Source: JBMDXB01 sp048594885
GTDB lineage: Bacteria; Acidobacteriota; Vicinamibacteria; Vicinamibacterales; 2-12-FULL-66-21
Assembly: GCA_048594885.1 (NCBI GenBank)
Contig: JBMDXB010000030.1
Span: 124,001-188,000 of the forward strand
Direction of reading: 5' to 3'
DNA length: 64,000 nt
Shown: positions 17,317-25,172 of the stretch, one piece after another
Position numbering within the stretch: the stretch's first letter is position 1
Layout of the letters: every line of letters begins with the position of its first letter
Made by a program: the position numbers and the translations under genes
The notes under the pieces: generated by a model
Seen by the model: only the letters and a program-made list of their open reading frames with translations
Told to the model about the DNA's origin: nothing
The model's database searches: none

Positions 17317-17747
17317 TGAAGATCGTCAGGCGGACCGTGCCGGCGGAGATCCCGACGGCGTCGATGGCCGACGTTGCGTTTCTGCTGATCATCTTCTTCC
17401 TCGTGGCGTCGTTCTACAGCGTCACGCGCGGGATCCAGTTCTCGCTGCCGAAGCACGACGAGGCGGCGCTGACGGCGGAACCGGAGGCGGCGGTCCTCAT
17501 CGAGATCGCGTCCAACGGAGCCCTGACCGTGGACAGGCGTCCGATGCCGCTCGCCGGGGTGCGCGAGTACCTGATCCCGAAGCTGCGGAACAACCCGTCG
17601 AAGTCGGTCATTCTGCAGACGTCGCTCGACGCGCCGTACCAGCACATGACTGACGTCTTCGACGAGCTGCGGCAGGCCGGCGTCCAGAACGTCGTCATTC
17701 CAACCAGCACCGAGCTTCAGATGTATGGCTTGAGGCGTCTGCAGTGA
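17316..17747 (+). CDS. exbD: ExbD/TolR biopolymer transport protein, second copy
   Basis: A 143-residue paralogue of the preceding protein. It has the same PTASMADVAFLLIIFFLV helix with the conserved Asp, then a periplasmic domain ending in LQMYGLRRLQ. It overlaps its neighbours on both sides (TGATG upstream, GTGA downstream), so the four genes are strictly co-translated. Tandem exbD genes are common in acidobacteria and Bacteroidota, where the two may form a heterodimer in one ExbB ring; this is family knowledge, not shown here. Confidence 0.88.
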   Translation: MKIVRRTVPAEIPTASMADVAFLLIIFFLVASFYSVTRGIQFSLPKHDEAALTAEPEAAVLIEIASNGALTVDRRPMPLAGVREYLIPKLRNNPSKSVILQTSLDAPYQHMTDVFDELRQAGVQNVVIPTSTELQMYGLRRLQ

Positions 17748-18412
17748 GCGACCGGAAACTGACGCCGCTCGACGATGCGGAGCGCGCGCAGCGCGAGCTG
17801 GAACAGGCAGAGACCTGGCTCGGCGTCGACCGCAACCAGCGGCGGCTGATCGTCCGCGCCCTTGTGGGCGCCGTGGTTCTTCACGCGACGGTGCTCGTCG
17901 CGCGGATGCCGGCCTGGGGACCGGATCCGGTGCGCGTCGACGCTCCGCGCGAGCAGGCCATGAAGGTCCAGTTTCTCAAGCCGCCGGCCCCTCCACCGAA
18001 GACGCCGGAGAAGCCGCCCGAACCCGAGAAGAAGAAAGTCCCATTGCCCGACCCGACGCCCGACGAACCGGAGCCGGTCAAGGAGGCACCACCGCCTCCG
18101 CCTGCGGATCCGTCGCCGCCGGCACCGGTGCAGCAGAGCGGCCCGATCCGCGTCTCACCCGGCCAGGGCCCGGGCGTCATCAAGAAGGTGGAACCGCGCT
18201 ACCCGCCGATCGCACAGACGATGCGCATTGAAGGGACCGTGGTGGTGGACGCGATCATCAGGCAGGACGGCACCGTCAGCGACGTGACGATACTGCGGTC
18301 GAGCAACAAGCTGTTCGACCAGGCGTGCATCGATGCCGTGAGGCAATGGCGATTCACGCCCGGTTCGCAGGACGTCATTCTCACCGTGACGGTGAATTTC
18401 ACTCTCAGATAA
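17744..18412 (+). CDS. tonB: TonB-family energy transducer
   Basis: A 222-residue protein starting with GTG within the stop of the second exbD. It has a cytoplasmic segment of about 35 residues, one hydrophobic helix (LVGAVVLHATVLVA), a long Pro-rich periplasmic spacer (about 70-135; KPPAPPPK, EKPPEPEKKK, EAPPPPPADP) and a C-terminal TonB domain (about 145-222; PRYPPIAQ, GTVVVDAII, AVRQWRFTP). It links the ExbBD motor to outer-membrane receptors such as the one at 5.7-7.9 kb. The cytoplasmic N-terminus is longer than that of the E. coli protein. Confidence 0.9.
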   Translation: MSDRKLTPLDDAERAQRELEQAETWLGVDRNQRRLIVRALVGAVVLHATVLVARMPAWGPDPVRVDAPREQAMKVQFLKPPAPPPKTPEKPPEPEKKKVPLPDPTPDEPEPVKEAPPPPPADPSPPAPVQQSGPIRVSPGQGPGVIKKVEPRYPPIAQTMRIEGTVVVDAIIRQDGTVSDVTILRSSNKLFDQACIDAVRQWRFTPGSQDVILTVTVNFTLR

Positions 18413-18428
18413 CGGCGCCACAGCGTTT

Positions 18429-18512
18429 CAACACGGAGATCACGGAGGGCACGGAGCAACATCTTCTTTGAGAAGAAAAGGATGCTCCGTGTCCTCCGTG
18501 TCCTCCGTGTTG
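18429..18512. repeat. Inverted repeat of CTCCGTGTC units between convergent genes
   Basis: The right arm (18483-18512) is three tandem copies of the 9-mer CTCCGTGTC. The left arm (18429-18458) is its reverse complement with 27 of 30 bases matching. The 24-base loop has its own small TTCTT/AAGAA stem. It lies between the tonB and yceI stop codons and may end transcription from both sides. Confidence 0.8.
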
Positions 18513-18535
18513 AGACGCGGTGTAACAGTCCCGAC

Positions 18536-19216
18536 TCAAGGTTGCGTCGATCCCGGCAACGCCGGCCGCGTCAGCTCGAGGTCGATCGTGACCGTGACCT
18601 CGTCGCCGACGACAGGCAGCGACTCGATCATCCGGTTCCACGTGATGCCGAACTCGTGGCGGTTGATCCTCGTCGTCGCCGTCGCACCGGTGAGGACGCC
18701 GCGCTGCGACTTCATGAAGGGCGCCGGCCCCTCGACGTCGAGCGCGACTTCCTTCGTCGTCGTCTTGATGGTCAGGTCGCCAATCAGCTTGAAGCGGCCC
18801 TGGCCCTGCGGCTCGGCGCGCTTCGACTTGAACGTGATGTTCGGGTGATTCTCGACGTCGAAGAAGTTGGCGCTGCGTAGATCGCGATCGCGTCCTTCGT
18901 TCTGCGTGTTGATGCCCTTCACGTCGATGGCGACGTCGGCGTTGATCGTCTTCACGTCCTTGCCGTCCCACTCGATCTTCCCGGAAATGCGCCCAAGCTG
19001 GCCGCGGACGGTGCTGACGACGTTGTGCTTGACGGCGAAGGTAGCCGCCGAGTGGCTGCCGTCGATGCGCCATTCGGCCGGACCGAGCGGCGGCAGCGGC
19101 GGCCGCTGCGGCTGCGGCTGGGCGGCCGCCGGCGCTGCAGGCGGCGCCTGGGTCTGCGCGAGCAGGGACACCGACGCCAGAACGCCGGCAAGAAACACGG
19201 TGGAAAAACGCTTCAT
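18536..19216 (-). CDS. YceI-family periplasmic lipid-binding protein
   Basis: A 226-residue protein. The signal peptide (MKRFSTVFLAGVLASVSLLAQ) is followed by an Ala/Pro/Gln spacer and a YceI lipocalin-like barrel. Characteristic segments are WRIDGSHSAATFAVKH, the NFFDVENHPNITFKS stretch and EFGITWNR. YceI proteins bind polyisoprenoid lipids in the periplasm. The start at 19216 was chosen for its GGAG site (from GAGGAGTGGATCAC) and because the signal peptide starts there. It is the last gene of a probable operon with terC and the aconitase, with a gap of 25 bases. Confidence 0.9.
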   Translation of the reverse strand: MKRFSTVFLAGVLASVSLLAQTQAPPAAPAAAQPQPQRPPLPPLGPAEWRIDGSHSAATFAVKHNVVSTVRGQLGRISGKIEWDGKDVKTINADVAIDVKGINTQNEGRDRDLRSANFFDVENHPNITFKSKRAEPQGQGRFKLIGDLTIKTTTKEVALDVEGPAPFMKSQRGVLTGATATTRINRHEFGITWNRMIESLPVVGDEVTVTIDLELTRPALPGSTQP

Positions 19217-19241
19217 GTGATCCACTCCTCCATGGATAAGG

Positions 19242-20009
19242 CTAAGACGCCGCGCGCCCACCAGCCGTTTCATCGCTCGCGTACCGATCGTGCAGCTCGA
19301 CAGGTGCCGTCACCTTTCGCAGCCGCAGGTTGATCATCTCGACGAACACCGAGAATCCCATCGCGAAGTAAATGTAGCCCTTCGGGATGTGGTGGTCGAA
19401 CCCTTCGAGGAGCAGCGACAGGCCGATCAGCAGCAGGAAGCTGAGGGCCAGCATCTTCACCGTCGGGTGCCTGTGCACGAAGGCGCTGATCGGCTCCGCC
19501 GACGCCATCATGATGACGACGGCGATGATCACCGCGGCGATCATCACCCACAGCTGGTCCACCATCCCGACGGCGGTGATCACCGAATCGAGTGAGAAGA
19601 CGATGTCGAGCAGCATGATCTGCACGATCACGCTCGCGAATGACGAGGGGACGCGCTTCGAGGCGTGCCCCTCCTCGCCTTCGAGCTTGTCGTGGATCTC
19701 GTAGGTGCTCTTCCCGAGCAGGAACAGCCCGCCAAGGATCAGGATCAGATCGCGCCCCGAGATCTCCTGGCCGACAACCGTGAACCAGGGCTGCGTGAGC
19801 CGGATGATCCAGGCGAGCGAGAACAGCAGCAGCACGCGCGTCACCATCGCGCCGAGCAGCCCCAGCCGTCTCGCCTTCGGCTGCTGCTCGTCGGGCAGCT
19901 TCCCCGAGAGGATCGAAATGAAGATGATGTTGTCGACGCCGAGCACGATCTCGAGGAACGTCAGCGTCGCGAGCGCAATCCAGATCTGCGGATCCGAGAG
20001 CCAATCCAT
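19242..20009 (-). CDS. TerC-family integral membrane protein
   Basis: A 255-residue protein with about seven hydrophobic segments. The two family signatures are EIVLGVDNIIFIS near residue 20 and DIVFSLDSVITAVGM near 135, each with acidic residues inside the membrane. TerC/Alx proteins export manganese or other metal ions and are sometimes loosely called tellurite resistance proteins. It has the short YjbE/YgdQ-like length, without C-terminal CBS/CorC domains. It lies between the aconitase and yceI with gaps of about 25 bases on each side, which suggests one transcript. Confidence 0.9.
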   Translation of the reverse strand: MDWLSDPQIWIALATLTFLEIVLGVDNIIFISILSGKLPDEQQPKARRLGLLGAMVTRVLLLFSLAWIIRLTQPWFTVVGQEISGRDLILILGGLFLLGKSTYEIHDKLEGEEGHASKRVPSSFASVIVQIMLLDIVFSLDSVITAVGMVDQLWVMIAAVIIAVVIMMASAEPISAFVHRHPTVKMLALSFLLLIGLSLLLEGFDHHIPKGYIYFAMGFSVFVEMINLRLRKVTAPVELHDRYASDETAGGRAAS

Positions 20010-20033
20010 TGTCTTCTCGTTTCGTGATGATGA

Positions 20034-22091
20034 TCAGATGCCGTACTTCTCGGCGTCCCACTGGAGGCCGAGCTCACTCGGTGGCGCCATGTAGCCGGCC
20101 AGCGCCGACGCGGCGACCACCGCGGGACTCGCGAGATAGCCTTCGCCGCCGAGGCCCATGCGGTTCTGCCAGTTGCGGTTGAACGAGGTGATCGCGCGCT
20201 GCCCGCGCGTGAGCGCATCCGGTCCCTGGCCGAAGCAGGGGCCGCACCATGACTGGCGGATCTCGCCGCCGGCGGACCGGAACACGCCGGCAATGGATTC
20301 GCCGCCAAGCCGCGCATCCGGCCGCTCGATCTGGCGGCCGACGCCGCCGGAACCGGGGAAGATCGCGAACTCGCGCTCGACCTTCTTCATGCCGCGCTCG
20401 CGCGCGGCGCGCAGCACCAGCGCCGCCTGCAGCAGATCGTCGTAGCTGCCGTTCGTGCACGATCCGATGAGCGCCTTGTCGAACGTGATCCGCTCGCGCG
20501 CGACCTCCTCCGCCGGATACGCATTCCCGGGACTGAACGGCTTCGCGATCATCGGCCGGACCTCGGAGAGGTCGAGCGACTCATCGAGCGCGTACACGGC
20601 ATCCGCTCCCGGCCCGATTGGTGGATACGGCAGGCCTGTCACGCCCGTGCGGCCGTACCAGTCGTAGGTGATGTCGTCGGGCGCGAAGATGCCATTGAGC
20701 GCCTCGGCTTCCGCCATCATGTTCGCGATCGTGTTGCGGTAGGCGATCGGCAACTGGCGGCCGCTGTCCACCAGTTCGACCGACATCCCCTGCGACTGTT
20801 GCGCGCCCCAGCGCCGCAACAGCTCGAGGACGATGTCCTTGCCCGACACCCACGGCTGCAGCCGTCCCGTGAAGACGACGCGGCGCTGCTTCGCGAGCGT
20901 GAAGTAGATGTAACCCGTTGACCATCCGAACCCCAGCGTCGTCGATCCGACGCCGATGCCGACCGCGCCGTAAGCTCCGTAGGCGCGGCTGTGCGAGTCG
21001 GCACCCGGGATGAACATCCCGGGCATGACGAGCCCCTGCTCGGGGAAATAGAAGTGGAAGATGCCGTCCCCCGGCGTCGCGGAGTACGGCTTGTCGATCG
21101 CGTGCAGCCGCGCGAACGCGCGTCCGATGCTCGTCTGCTTCTCGTCGGCGTCCATGCCCGTGAAGACGAAGTGGTCGTTCGCGACCGCCGCCTGGCGCGG
21201 GTCGATCGTGTTGCCGCCGGTGATCTGGTTGAACGTGTGGATGGCGAACGGCGCGGTGCCGTCCGACGCCGGCAGCAGATCCGCGTATACGCGCAGCGTC
21301 GTGCCCGGCTTCAAATCGCGGGCGGGCAGATCCTTGTCGACGCAGTGCGCCCACACGATCTGCTCGGTCGTCGTCATGCGGCGCGCGTCGGACTCGTCGG
21401 GCCAGTCGACGACCGGCTGCGTCACCACCGATCGCTTGAACTCGGCGCGGCCGACCGCGAAGATGCCGCCGCTGCGGCGGATCTCCTCTTCCTTCGCCGA
21501 GAGTGGAATGGGGTGGTACGTCTTCCGCTGCGTCTCGTTCGTGAGGCGGCGCGTGATCGGGTCGAAGCTGAACTCGTCGCCGTCCTGCGCGTCCGTCACG
21601 GCTTCGGGACTCTGGACGACGTGCAGGCCGAGATTGAACGCGTTGCGGCGGAAGATGTCGCCCATGTTGTGGCCGCAGACGACGACCATCTCGAGCCCCG
21701 CTTCTTCGGCGACGCCTTTCAAGCCCGCGGGGCTCATTTCGCGCGACGATCCGATCGCAAACCGATCGCCGGCAATGACGAACGTCTCCCCACCGTGCAC
21801 GCGCTGGCGGAAGTCCGGCATGAGATAGCGGAACGATCCAGACTTCCATTTCTCGTCGAGCGTATCGAGACTTTCCGACACGCAGTCGGCCGCCGGCGTG
21901 ATTTGATCGGTGTCGATCGCATCGAGCTTCTTCGCGAACTTCGTTCCGGGAAGGCTTTTCGGATCCCAGAAGATGAGCGCGCGGCCGCGAATGACGTGCG
22001 CATCGACCTCGCCTCGTTTGTCGCTTGACGTGTCTGGGATGGACTCGGGCGTGACGCCCGGCTTCAGACGGGCAGGGGCGATCGTGTGCAT
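20034..22091 (-). CDS. Aconitase-family hydratase with swivel domain first
   Basis: A 685-residue enzyme in which the LeuD-like swivel domain is N-terminal (about 30-200; GDRFAIGSSREMSP carries substrate-binding Ser/Arg). The LeuC-like catalytic [4Fe-4S] domain is C-terminal (about 250-685; GADSHSRAYGAYGAVG, IGSCTNGSYDD, SWCGPCFGQG). The three cluster cysteines are present in the last two motifs. Ordinary AcnA has the reverse order, while AcnB has swivel before catalytic but with an extra HEAT domain that is absent here. The reaction is a hydro-lyase step on a tricarboxylate-like acid (aconitate, homoaconitate or methylcitrate type), and which one is unknown. A TATGAT hexamer precedes the start. 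A standard AcnA is encoded at 42.7-45.4 kb. Confidence 0.85.
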   Translation of the reverse strand: MHTIAPARLKPGVTPESIPDTSSDKRGEVDAHVIRGRALIFWDPKSLPGTKFAKKLDAIDTDQITPAADCVSESLDTLDEKWKSGSFRYLMPDFRQRVHGGETFVIAGDRFAIGSSREMSPAGLKGVAEEAGLEMVVVCGHNMGDIFRRNAFNLGLHVVQSPEAVTDAQDGDEFSFDPITRRLTNETQRKTYHPIPLSAKEEEIRRSGGIFAVGRAEFKRSVVTQPVVDWPDESDARRMTTTEQIVWAHCVDKDLPARDLKPGTTLRVYADLLPASDGTAPFAIHTFNQITGGNTIDPRQAAVANDHFVFTGMDADEKQTSIGRAFARLHAIDKPYSATPGDGIFHFYFPEQGLVMPGMFIPGADSHSRAYGAYGAVGIGVGSTTLGFGWSTGYIYFTLAKQRRVVFTGRLQPWVSGKDIVLELLRRWGAQQSQGMSVELVDSGRQLPIAYRNTIANMMAEAEALNGIFAPDDITYDWYGRTGVTGLPYPPIGPGADAVYALDESLDLSEVRPMIAKPFSPGNAYPAEEVARERITFDKALIGSCTNGSYDDLLQAALVLRAARERGMKKVEREFAIFPGSGGVGRQIERPDARLGGESIAGVFRSAGGEIRQSWCGPCFGQGPDALTRGQRAITSFNRNWQNRMGLGGEGYLASPAVVAASALAGYMAPPSELGLQWDAEKYGI

Positions 22092-22178
22092 ACCAGCCCC
22101 TAATCATAACTGTTCGGGCGGCCGTCGCCCGGCCGTCCCTGCTTGCCCGGATCCGCGCCGATCGTCCATCATGAAAGC

Positions 22179-22568
22179 ATGTTCACGTCAGAAGCGGTCA
22201 CGCGCGGCGTCCGCGTGTGCGTGCAGTCGGAATACTCGCCCGAGCGTTCCCAGCCGTCGAAGAACGAGTGGTTCTTTCTCTACACGATCACGATCGCGAA
22301 CGAAGGCAGCGAGACCGTGCAACTGCTGACGCGTCATTGGATCATCACCGACGGCACCGGTCACGTCGAGGAGGTCCGCGGCCCGGGCGTCGTCGGCAAG
22401 CAGCCGATCCTCAAGCCCGGCGAATCCTTCGAGTACACCTCCGGCTGCCCGCTGACGACCCCGTTCGGCATGATGCAGGGGACCTACCAGATGATCACGG
22501 AGGCCGGCGACCGCTTCGACGCCACCGTCGCGCCGTTCACGCTCAGCGAGCCGTATACGGTCCATTAG
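22179..22568 (+). CDS. apaG: ApaG protein
   Basis: A 129-residue protein of the ApaG/DUF525 family, a fibronectin-III-like beta sandwich. Signatures are RVCVQSEYSPERS near the N-terminus, FFLYTITIANEGSE, LLTRHWIITDG and a GPGVVGKQPILKPGESFEY segment. ApaG is linked genetically to Co2+ resistance and Mg2+ efflux in enterobacteria, but its biochemical role is not firmly known. The start MFTSEAV matches the family N-terminus; an in-frame ATG 36 bases upstream would add an unrelated stretch. It is a single gene followed by the gene-free inverted-repeat block. Confidence 0.92.
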   Translation: MFTSEAVTRGVRVCVQSEYSPERSQPSKNEWFFLYTITIANEGSETVQLLTRHWIITDGTGHVEEVRGPGVVGKQPILKPGESFEYTSGCPLTTPFGMMQGTYQMITEAGDRFDATVAPFTLSEPYTVH

Positions 22569-23167
22569 TCCCGCCCTGCAATCGCTCGGCGACCGTACCT
22601 TCGCGGATCAGCGGGTCTGCAAGTCCGCGGCTCCTTCGTTCGCGCACGCGGAAAATCGGGACCTTCGGCGCCTGTGCTGACGATGACGCCGGCTCCGGGT
22701 GATCCGCATGGGTAGCCATTCATCGGTTGAGCGGGTACATGATCCGTAAGCTCCGGCGAATCAGCGGCGCCGGCGGACGGAGCGCCGGCGGCCCCCGATT
22801 TACTGACTTCGCTGCTCGCGACGCGAACAAGTCGCCGCGGCCTTGCAGACCCGCTGATCCGCGCTGAGTGCGCTGCGCAGCGGCGAGGGCGGCATGGCTG
22901 GGGCGCAGCGACTTTGAGCACCGCGATACGCGATAGCGCCAAAATGGCCCCGGAAGCGATCCGATCGGCGGCGGCCCGGTTTCGCCGCAGTCTTCGGATA
23001 GCGATCGCGTCCAACCGATGAATGGCTACACGCGCGGATCACCCAGCCGCCGCCGGCATCGTCAGGCAGGCGCTGGAGGGGCCATTTTGCCGCGGTGCTC
23101 AACGGAGCGAAGCCCCAGCCGTGCCGTGCTCGCCGTTGCGTCGCTCGCAGGGCGCATCGTGGCGCGT
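22569..23167. repeat. Gene-free block of interleaved inverted repeats
   Basis: Six hundred bases with no credible gene but with three pairs of inverted repeats. A: 22602-22631 with 22834-22863 (29 of 30 bases pair), weakly extending inward to about 22672 and 22776. B: about 22664-22735 with 23000-23075, sharing a segment like GTAGCCATTCATCGGTTG and GGGTGATCCGC. C: about 22890-22956 with 23075-23125, sharing AAAATGGCCCC and GAGCACCGCG. The order A-B-A'-C-B'-C' means the pairs cross, so they cannot all form one simple RNA fold. It could be remnants of a repeated element inserted in both orientations, or an undescribed structured locus. Confidence 0.7.
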
Positions 23168-23755
23168 CTATCCGACGAAGCGGCAGTCGTGCCGTAGCGC
23201 GCCGCTCAGCAGCTCGAGGTATCCGTCGCGCGGGATTTCGATGGCGCCGAACTGCTGCAGATGCGGCGTGACCCACTGGACGTCGAGCAGCGTGAAGCCG
23301 CGTGACCGCAGGCGCTCGACGAGCGCGGCGAGCGCCACCTTCGACGCATCCGTCTCGTGGTGGAACATCGACTCGCCGAAGAACGCGCCGCGCAGCGCGA
23401 CGCCGTAGAGGCCGCCGGCGAGGCGGCCGCCATCCCACGCCTCGACCGAGTGCGCGAGGCCGGCACGGTGGAGCGCGCAGTAGCTCTCGAAGATCTCGTC
23501 GTCGATCCACGTGCCCTGCTCGTCGTCGCGATCCATCTCGGCGCACGCGCGAACGACGGCGGCGAAATCGCGGTCAACTTCGACGCGAAAGACGTTGCGC
23601 CGGATGACGCGCGCGAGGCGGCGCGGGACGTGGAACGCGTCGAGAGGAATGATGCCGCGCGGATCCGGTGAGTACCAGCGGATGTCCCCCGGCTCGACCG
23701 CCATGGGGAACCAGCCGCTGGCGTACGCCGACACCAGCAGCTCCTTCGGGATCAC
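23168..23755 (-). CDS. aat: Leucyl/phenylalanyl-tRNA--protein transferase
   Basis: A 195-residue protein with the Aat signatures: ASGWFPM near residue 12, WYSPDPRGIIPLDAFHVPR around 28-45, TWIDDEIFESYCALH, SVEAWDGGRLAGGLYGV and GESMFHHETDASK. It transfers Leu, Phe or Met from tRNA to N-terminal Arg or Lys of proteins and so marks them for ClpS/ClpAP degradation in the cytoplasm. It is at the short end of the family (usually 195-240 residues) and lacks the extra N-terminal segment of the E. coli enzyme. It is six bases downstream of a uspA-like gene, so the two are probably co-transcribed. Confidence 0.95.
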   Translation of the reverse strand: MIPKELLVSAYASGWFPMAVEPGDIRWYSPDPRGIIPLDAFHVPRRLARVIRRNVFRVEVDRDFAAVVRACAEMDRDDEQGTWIDDEIFESYCALHRAGLAHSVEAWDGGRLAGGLYGVALRGAFFGESMFHHETDASKVALAALVERLRSRGFTLLDVQWVTPHLQQFGAIEIPRDGYLELLSGALRHDCRFVG

Positions 23756-23761
23756 AGGCGC

Positions 23762-24175
23762 TCAGCGGAGCACGAGGACGGCGCAGCGGCCGCGGTCGAG
23801 CAGCGCGTGCGCCAGGTCGGTGCCGTGCTCGCCGCGCGCCTGCACGATCGCGAGGTCGATGCTGTGCTCGGCGGTGTAGGTGACCAGCTCCTGCGCCGCC
23901 GGGCCGGTCCGTATCGCGAGCTGCATGTCGACCTGCGCCTGCGCGTCGGCCGGCACGAGCCGCTCGAGCCGCTCGCGCGCCTCCGCCTCGATCGCCTGAT
24001 GCACTTCGGGCAGCCGCTCCGCGCTCACTTCGGCGGTCCATCCGGCCGACAGCGGATCGGCAACGGTGTAGACGACGTGCAGGCGGGCGCCGAAGGACTC
24101 GGCGAGGCGGCGCGCGAAGACGACCGACGTGTCGAAGGCCTCGTCGGAGCCGCCGTGAAGAAGGATCTGCTGCAT
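23762..24175 (-). CDS. Universal stress protein (UspA family), single domain
   Basis: A 137-residue protein of the UspA fold: MQQILLHGGSDEAFDTS at the N-terminus, then a long helical region, a VQARGEHG segment and LLDRGRCAVLVLR at the end. The ATP-binding G-2x-G-9x-G(S/T) motif of UspFG-type proteins is not convincing, so it may be of the non-ATP-binding kind. The start at 24175 was chosen because the first beta strand begins there; a longer frame runs back through the divergent ArsR gene. A GACAAT hexamer sits seven bases before the ATG. It is divergent from the ArsR/Ehr operon and upstream of aat. Confidence 0.82.
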   Translation of the reverse strand: MQQILLHGGSDEAFDTSVVFARRLAESFGARLHVVYTVADPLSAGWTAEVSAERLPEVHQAIEAEARERLERLVPADAQAQVDMQLAIRTGPAAQELVTYTAEHSIDLAIVQARGEHGTDLAHALLDRGRCAVLVLR

Positions 24176-24220
24176 GCGCCCTATTGTCCCACGACCGTCC
24201 GCACGCGCGGCTGAGCCGGC

Positions 24221-24262
24221 TTGACGTGACGCAGAAGTTAAGATATATAAATATTGCAATAT
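24221..24262 (+). promoter_or_regulatory. Promoter and palindromic operator of the ArsR/Ehr operon
   Basis: TTGACG (24221-24226), an exact 17-base spacer and TATATA (24244-24249) form a good sigma-70-type promoter. The perfect 12-base palindrome ATATTGCAATAT (24251-24262) covers the expected start point and the first two bases of the ArsR start codon. Such placement is typical of autoregulation by ArsR-family repressors. Confidence 0.65.
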
Positions 24263-24599
24263 GACACGGCCGCCGCTGCAGGAGTTCAAGGCGGACTTCT
24301 TCCGCGCCCTCGCCCACCCGCTGCGCATCCGCATCCTCGAGACGCTCGCCGGCGGCGATCGCTCCGTGCAGGAGCTGCAGCAGGTGCTCGGCGTCGAGCA
24401 GCCAATCGTCTCCCAGCAGCTCGCCGTCCTCCGCGCCCGCAACATCGTCACCGCCCGCAAGGCCGGCACCTCCGTGCAGTACACGCTCAGCGACCCGCTG
24501 GTGACGAAGCTCCTCGCCGTGGCGCGCGAGATCTTCAACAACAGCCTCGCCGACAGCCAGTCGCTGCTGAAGGAACTGCAGCGTGAACGCCGCCGGTAG
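24261..24599 (+). CDS. ArsR-family winged-helix transcription regulator
   Basis: A 112-residue protein with the ArsR winged helix: FFRALAHPLRIRILETLAGG (15-34), helix-turn-helix QELQQVLGVEQPIVSQQLAVLRARNIV (37-63), and the wing KAGTSVQYTLSD. It contains no cysteine, so it cannot be a classical thiol-based metal, sulfide or redox sensor of the ArsR, SmtB or BigR type; the inducer is unknown. It is the first gene of the hydrogenase-4-like operon, nine bases before the small-subunit gene. It probably represses that operon through the palindrome over its own start codon. The regulation is inferred from position only. Confidence 0.88.
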   Translation: MTRPPLQEFKADFFRALAHPLRIRILETLAGGDRSVQELQQVLGVEQPIVSQQLAVLRARNIVTARKAGTSVQYTLSDPLVTKLLAVAREIFNNSLADSQSLLKELQRERRR

Positions 24600-24608
24600 A
24601 CCGAAGCC

Positions 24609-25172
24609 ATGCAGCTGTTCTCGAAGATCTGGAAGACCGGCATCGCCACGGAAGTGCTGCAGACGGCCGACCCTGACGCGGTCGAGATCGGCCGCGCCCT
24701 CGAGCGCCGCATCACGCGGCTGCTCGGCCGGGCGCTCGCGATCCGCGAGGTCGACGCCGGGTCCTGCAACGGGTGCGAGATCGAGATCGCCGGCCTCGCC
24801 GGCCCGGTCTACGACATGGAGCGCTTCGGCATGCACGTCGTCGCCTCGCCGCGCCACGCCGATCTGCTGCTCGTCACCGGACCCGTCACGCGCAACATGG
24901 AAGCGCCGCTGCGCCTGACCTACGAGGCGACGCCGGCGCCGAAGTTCGTCGTCGCCGTCGGCGACTGCGCGAAGACGTGCGGCGTCTTCGCGGGCAGCTA
25001 CGCCGTGGCCGGCCCCGTCGATCGCATCATCCCCGTCGACATTTCCATCGCCGGCTGCCCGCCCGAGCCGGCGGACATCCTCCGCGGCATTCTCGAAGGA
25101 TTCGATCGGTTCGAGGGAAAGCGCCTGCAGCCCGAGCGAGACGCACGAAGAAGGCGGAACGGCAGGCGATGA
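24609..25172 (+). CDS. hyfI: Hydrogenase-4/complex I small subunit (NuoB/HyfI-like)
   Basis: A 187-residue subunit that should bind the membrane-proximal [4Fe-4S] cluster. The four ligands are Cys53 and Cys56 (GSCNGCEIEI), Cys120 (GDCAKTCG) and Cys150 (GCPPEP). It resembles HycG/HyfI/NuoB closely, for example DLLLVTGPVT and GPVDRIIPVD. The C-terminus is a basic tail (ARRRRNGRR). Because the cluster ligands are intact while the large subunit lacks nickel ligands, electron transfer to this point is still possible. The TGA stop overlaps the next ATG by four bases. Confidence 0.9.
   Translation: MQLFSKIWKTGIATEVLQTADPDAVEIGRALERRITRLLGRALAIREVDAGSCNGCEIEIAGLAGPVYDMERFGMHVVASPRHADLLLVTGPVTRNMEAPLRLTYEATPAPKFVVAVGDCAKTCGVFAGSYAVAGPVDRIIPVDISIAGCPPEPADILRGILEGFDRFEGKRLQPERDARRRRNGRR

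Noticed and set aside
22565..23014. A 149-codon minus-strand frame after apaG
   Set aside because: It runs through the inverted repeats, is extremely Arg/Ala-rich, matches no family and has no ribosome site; it is a product of high GC content.
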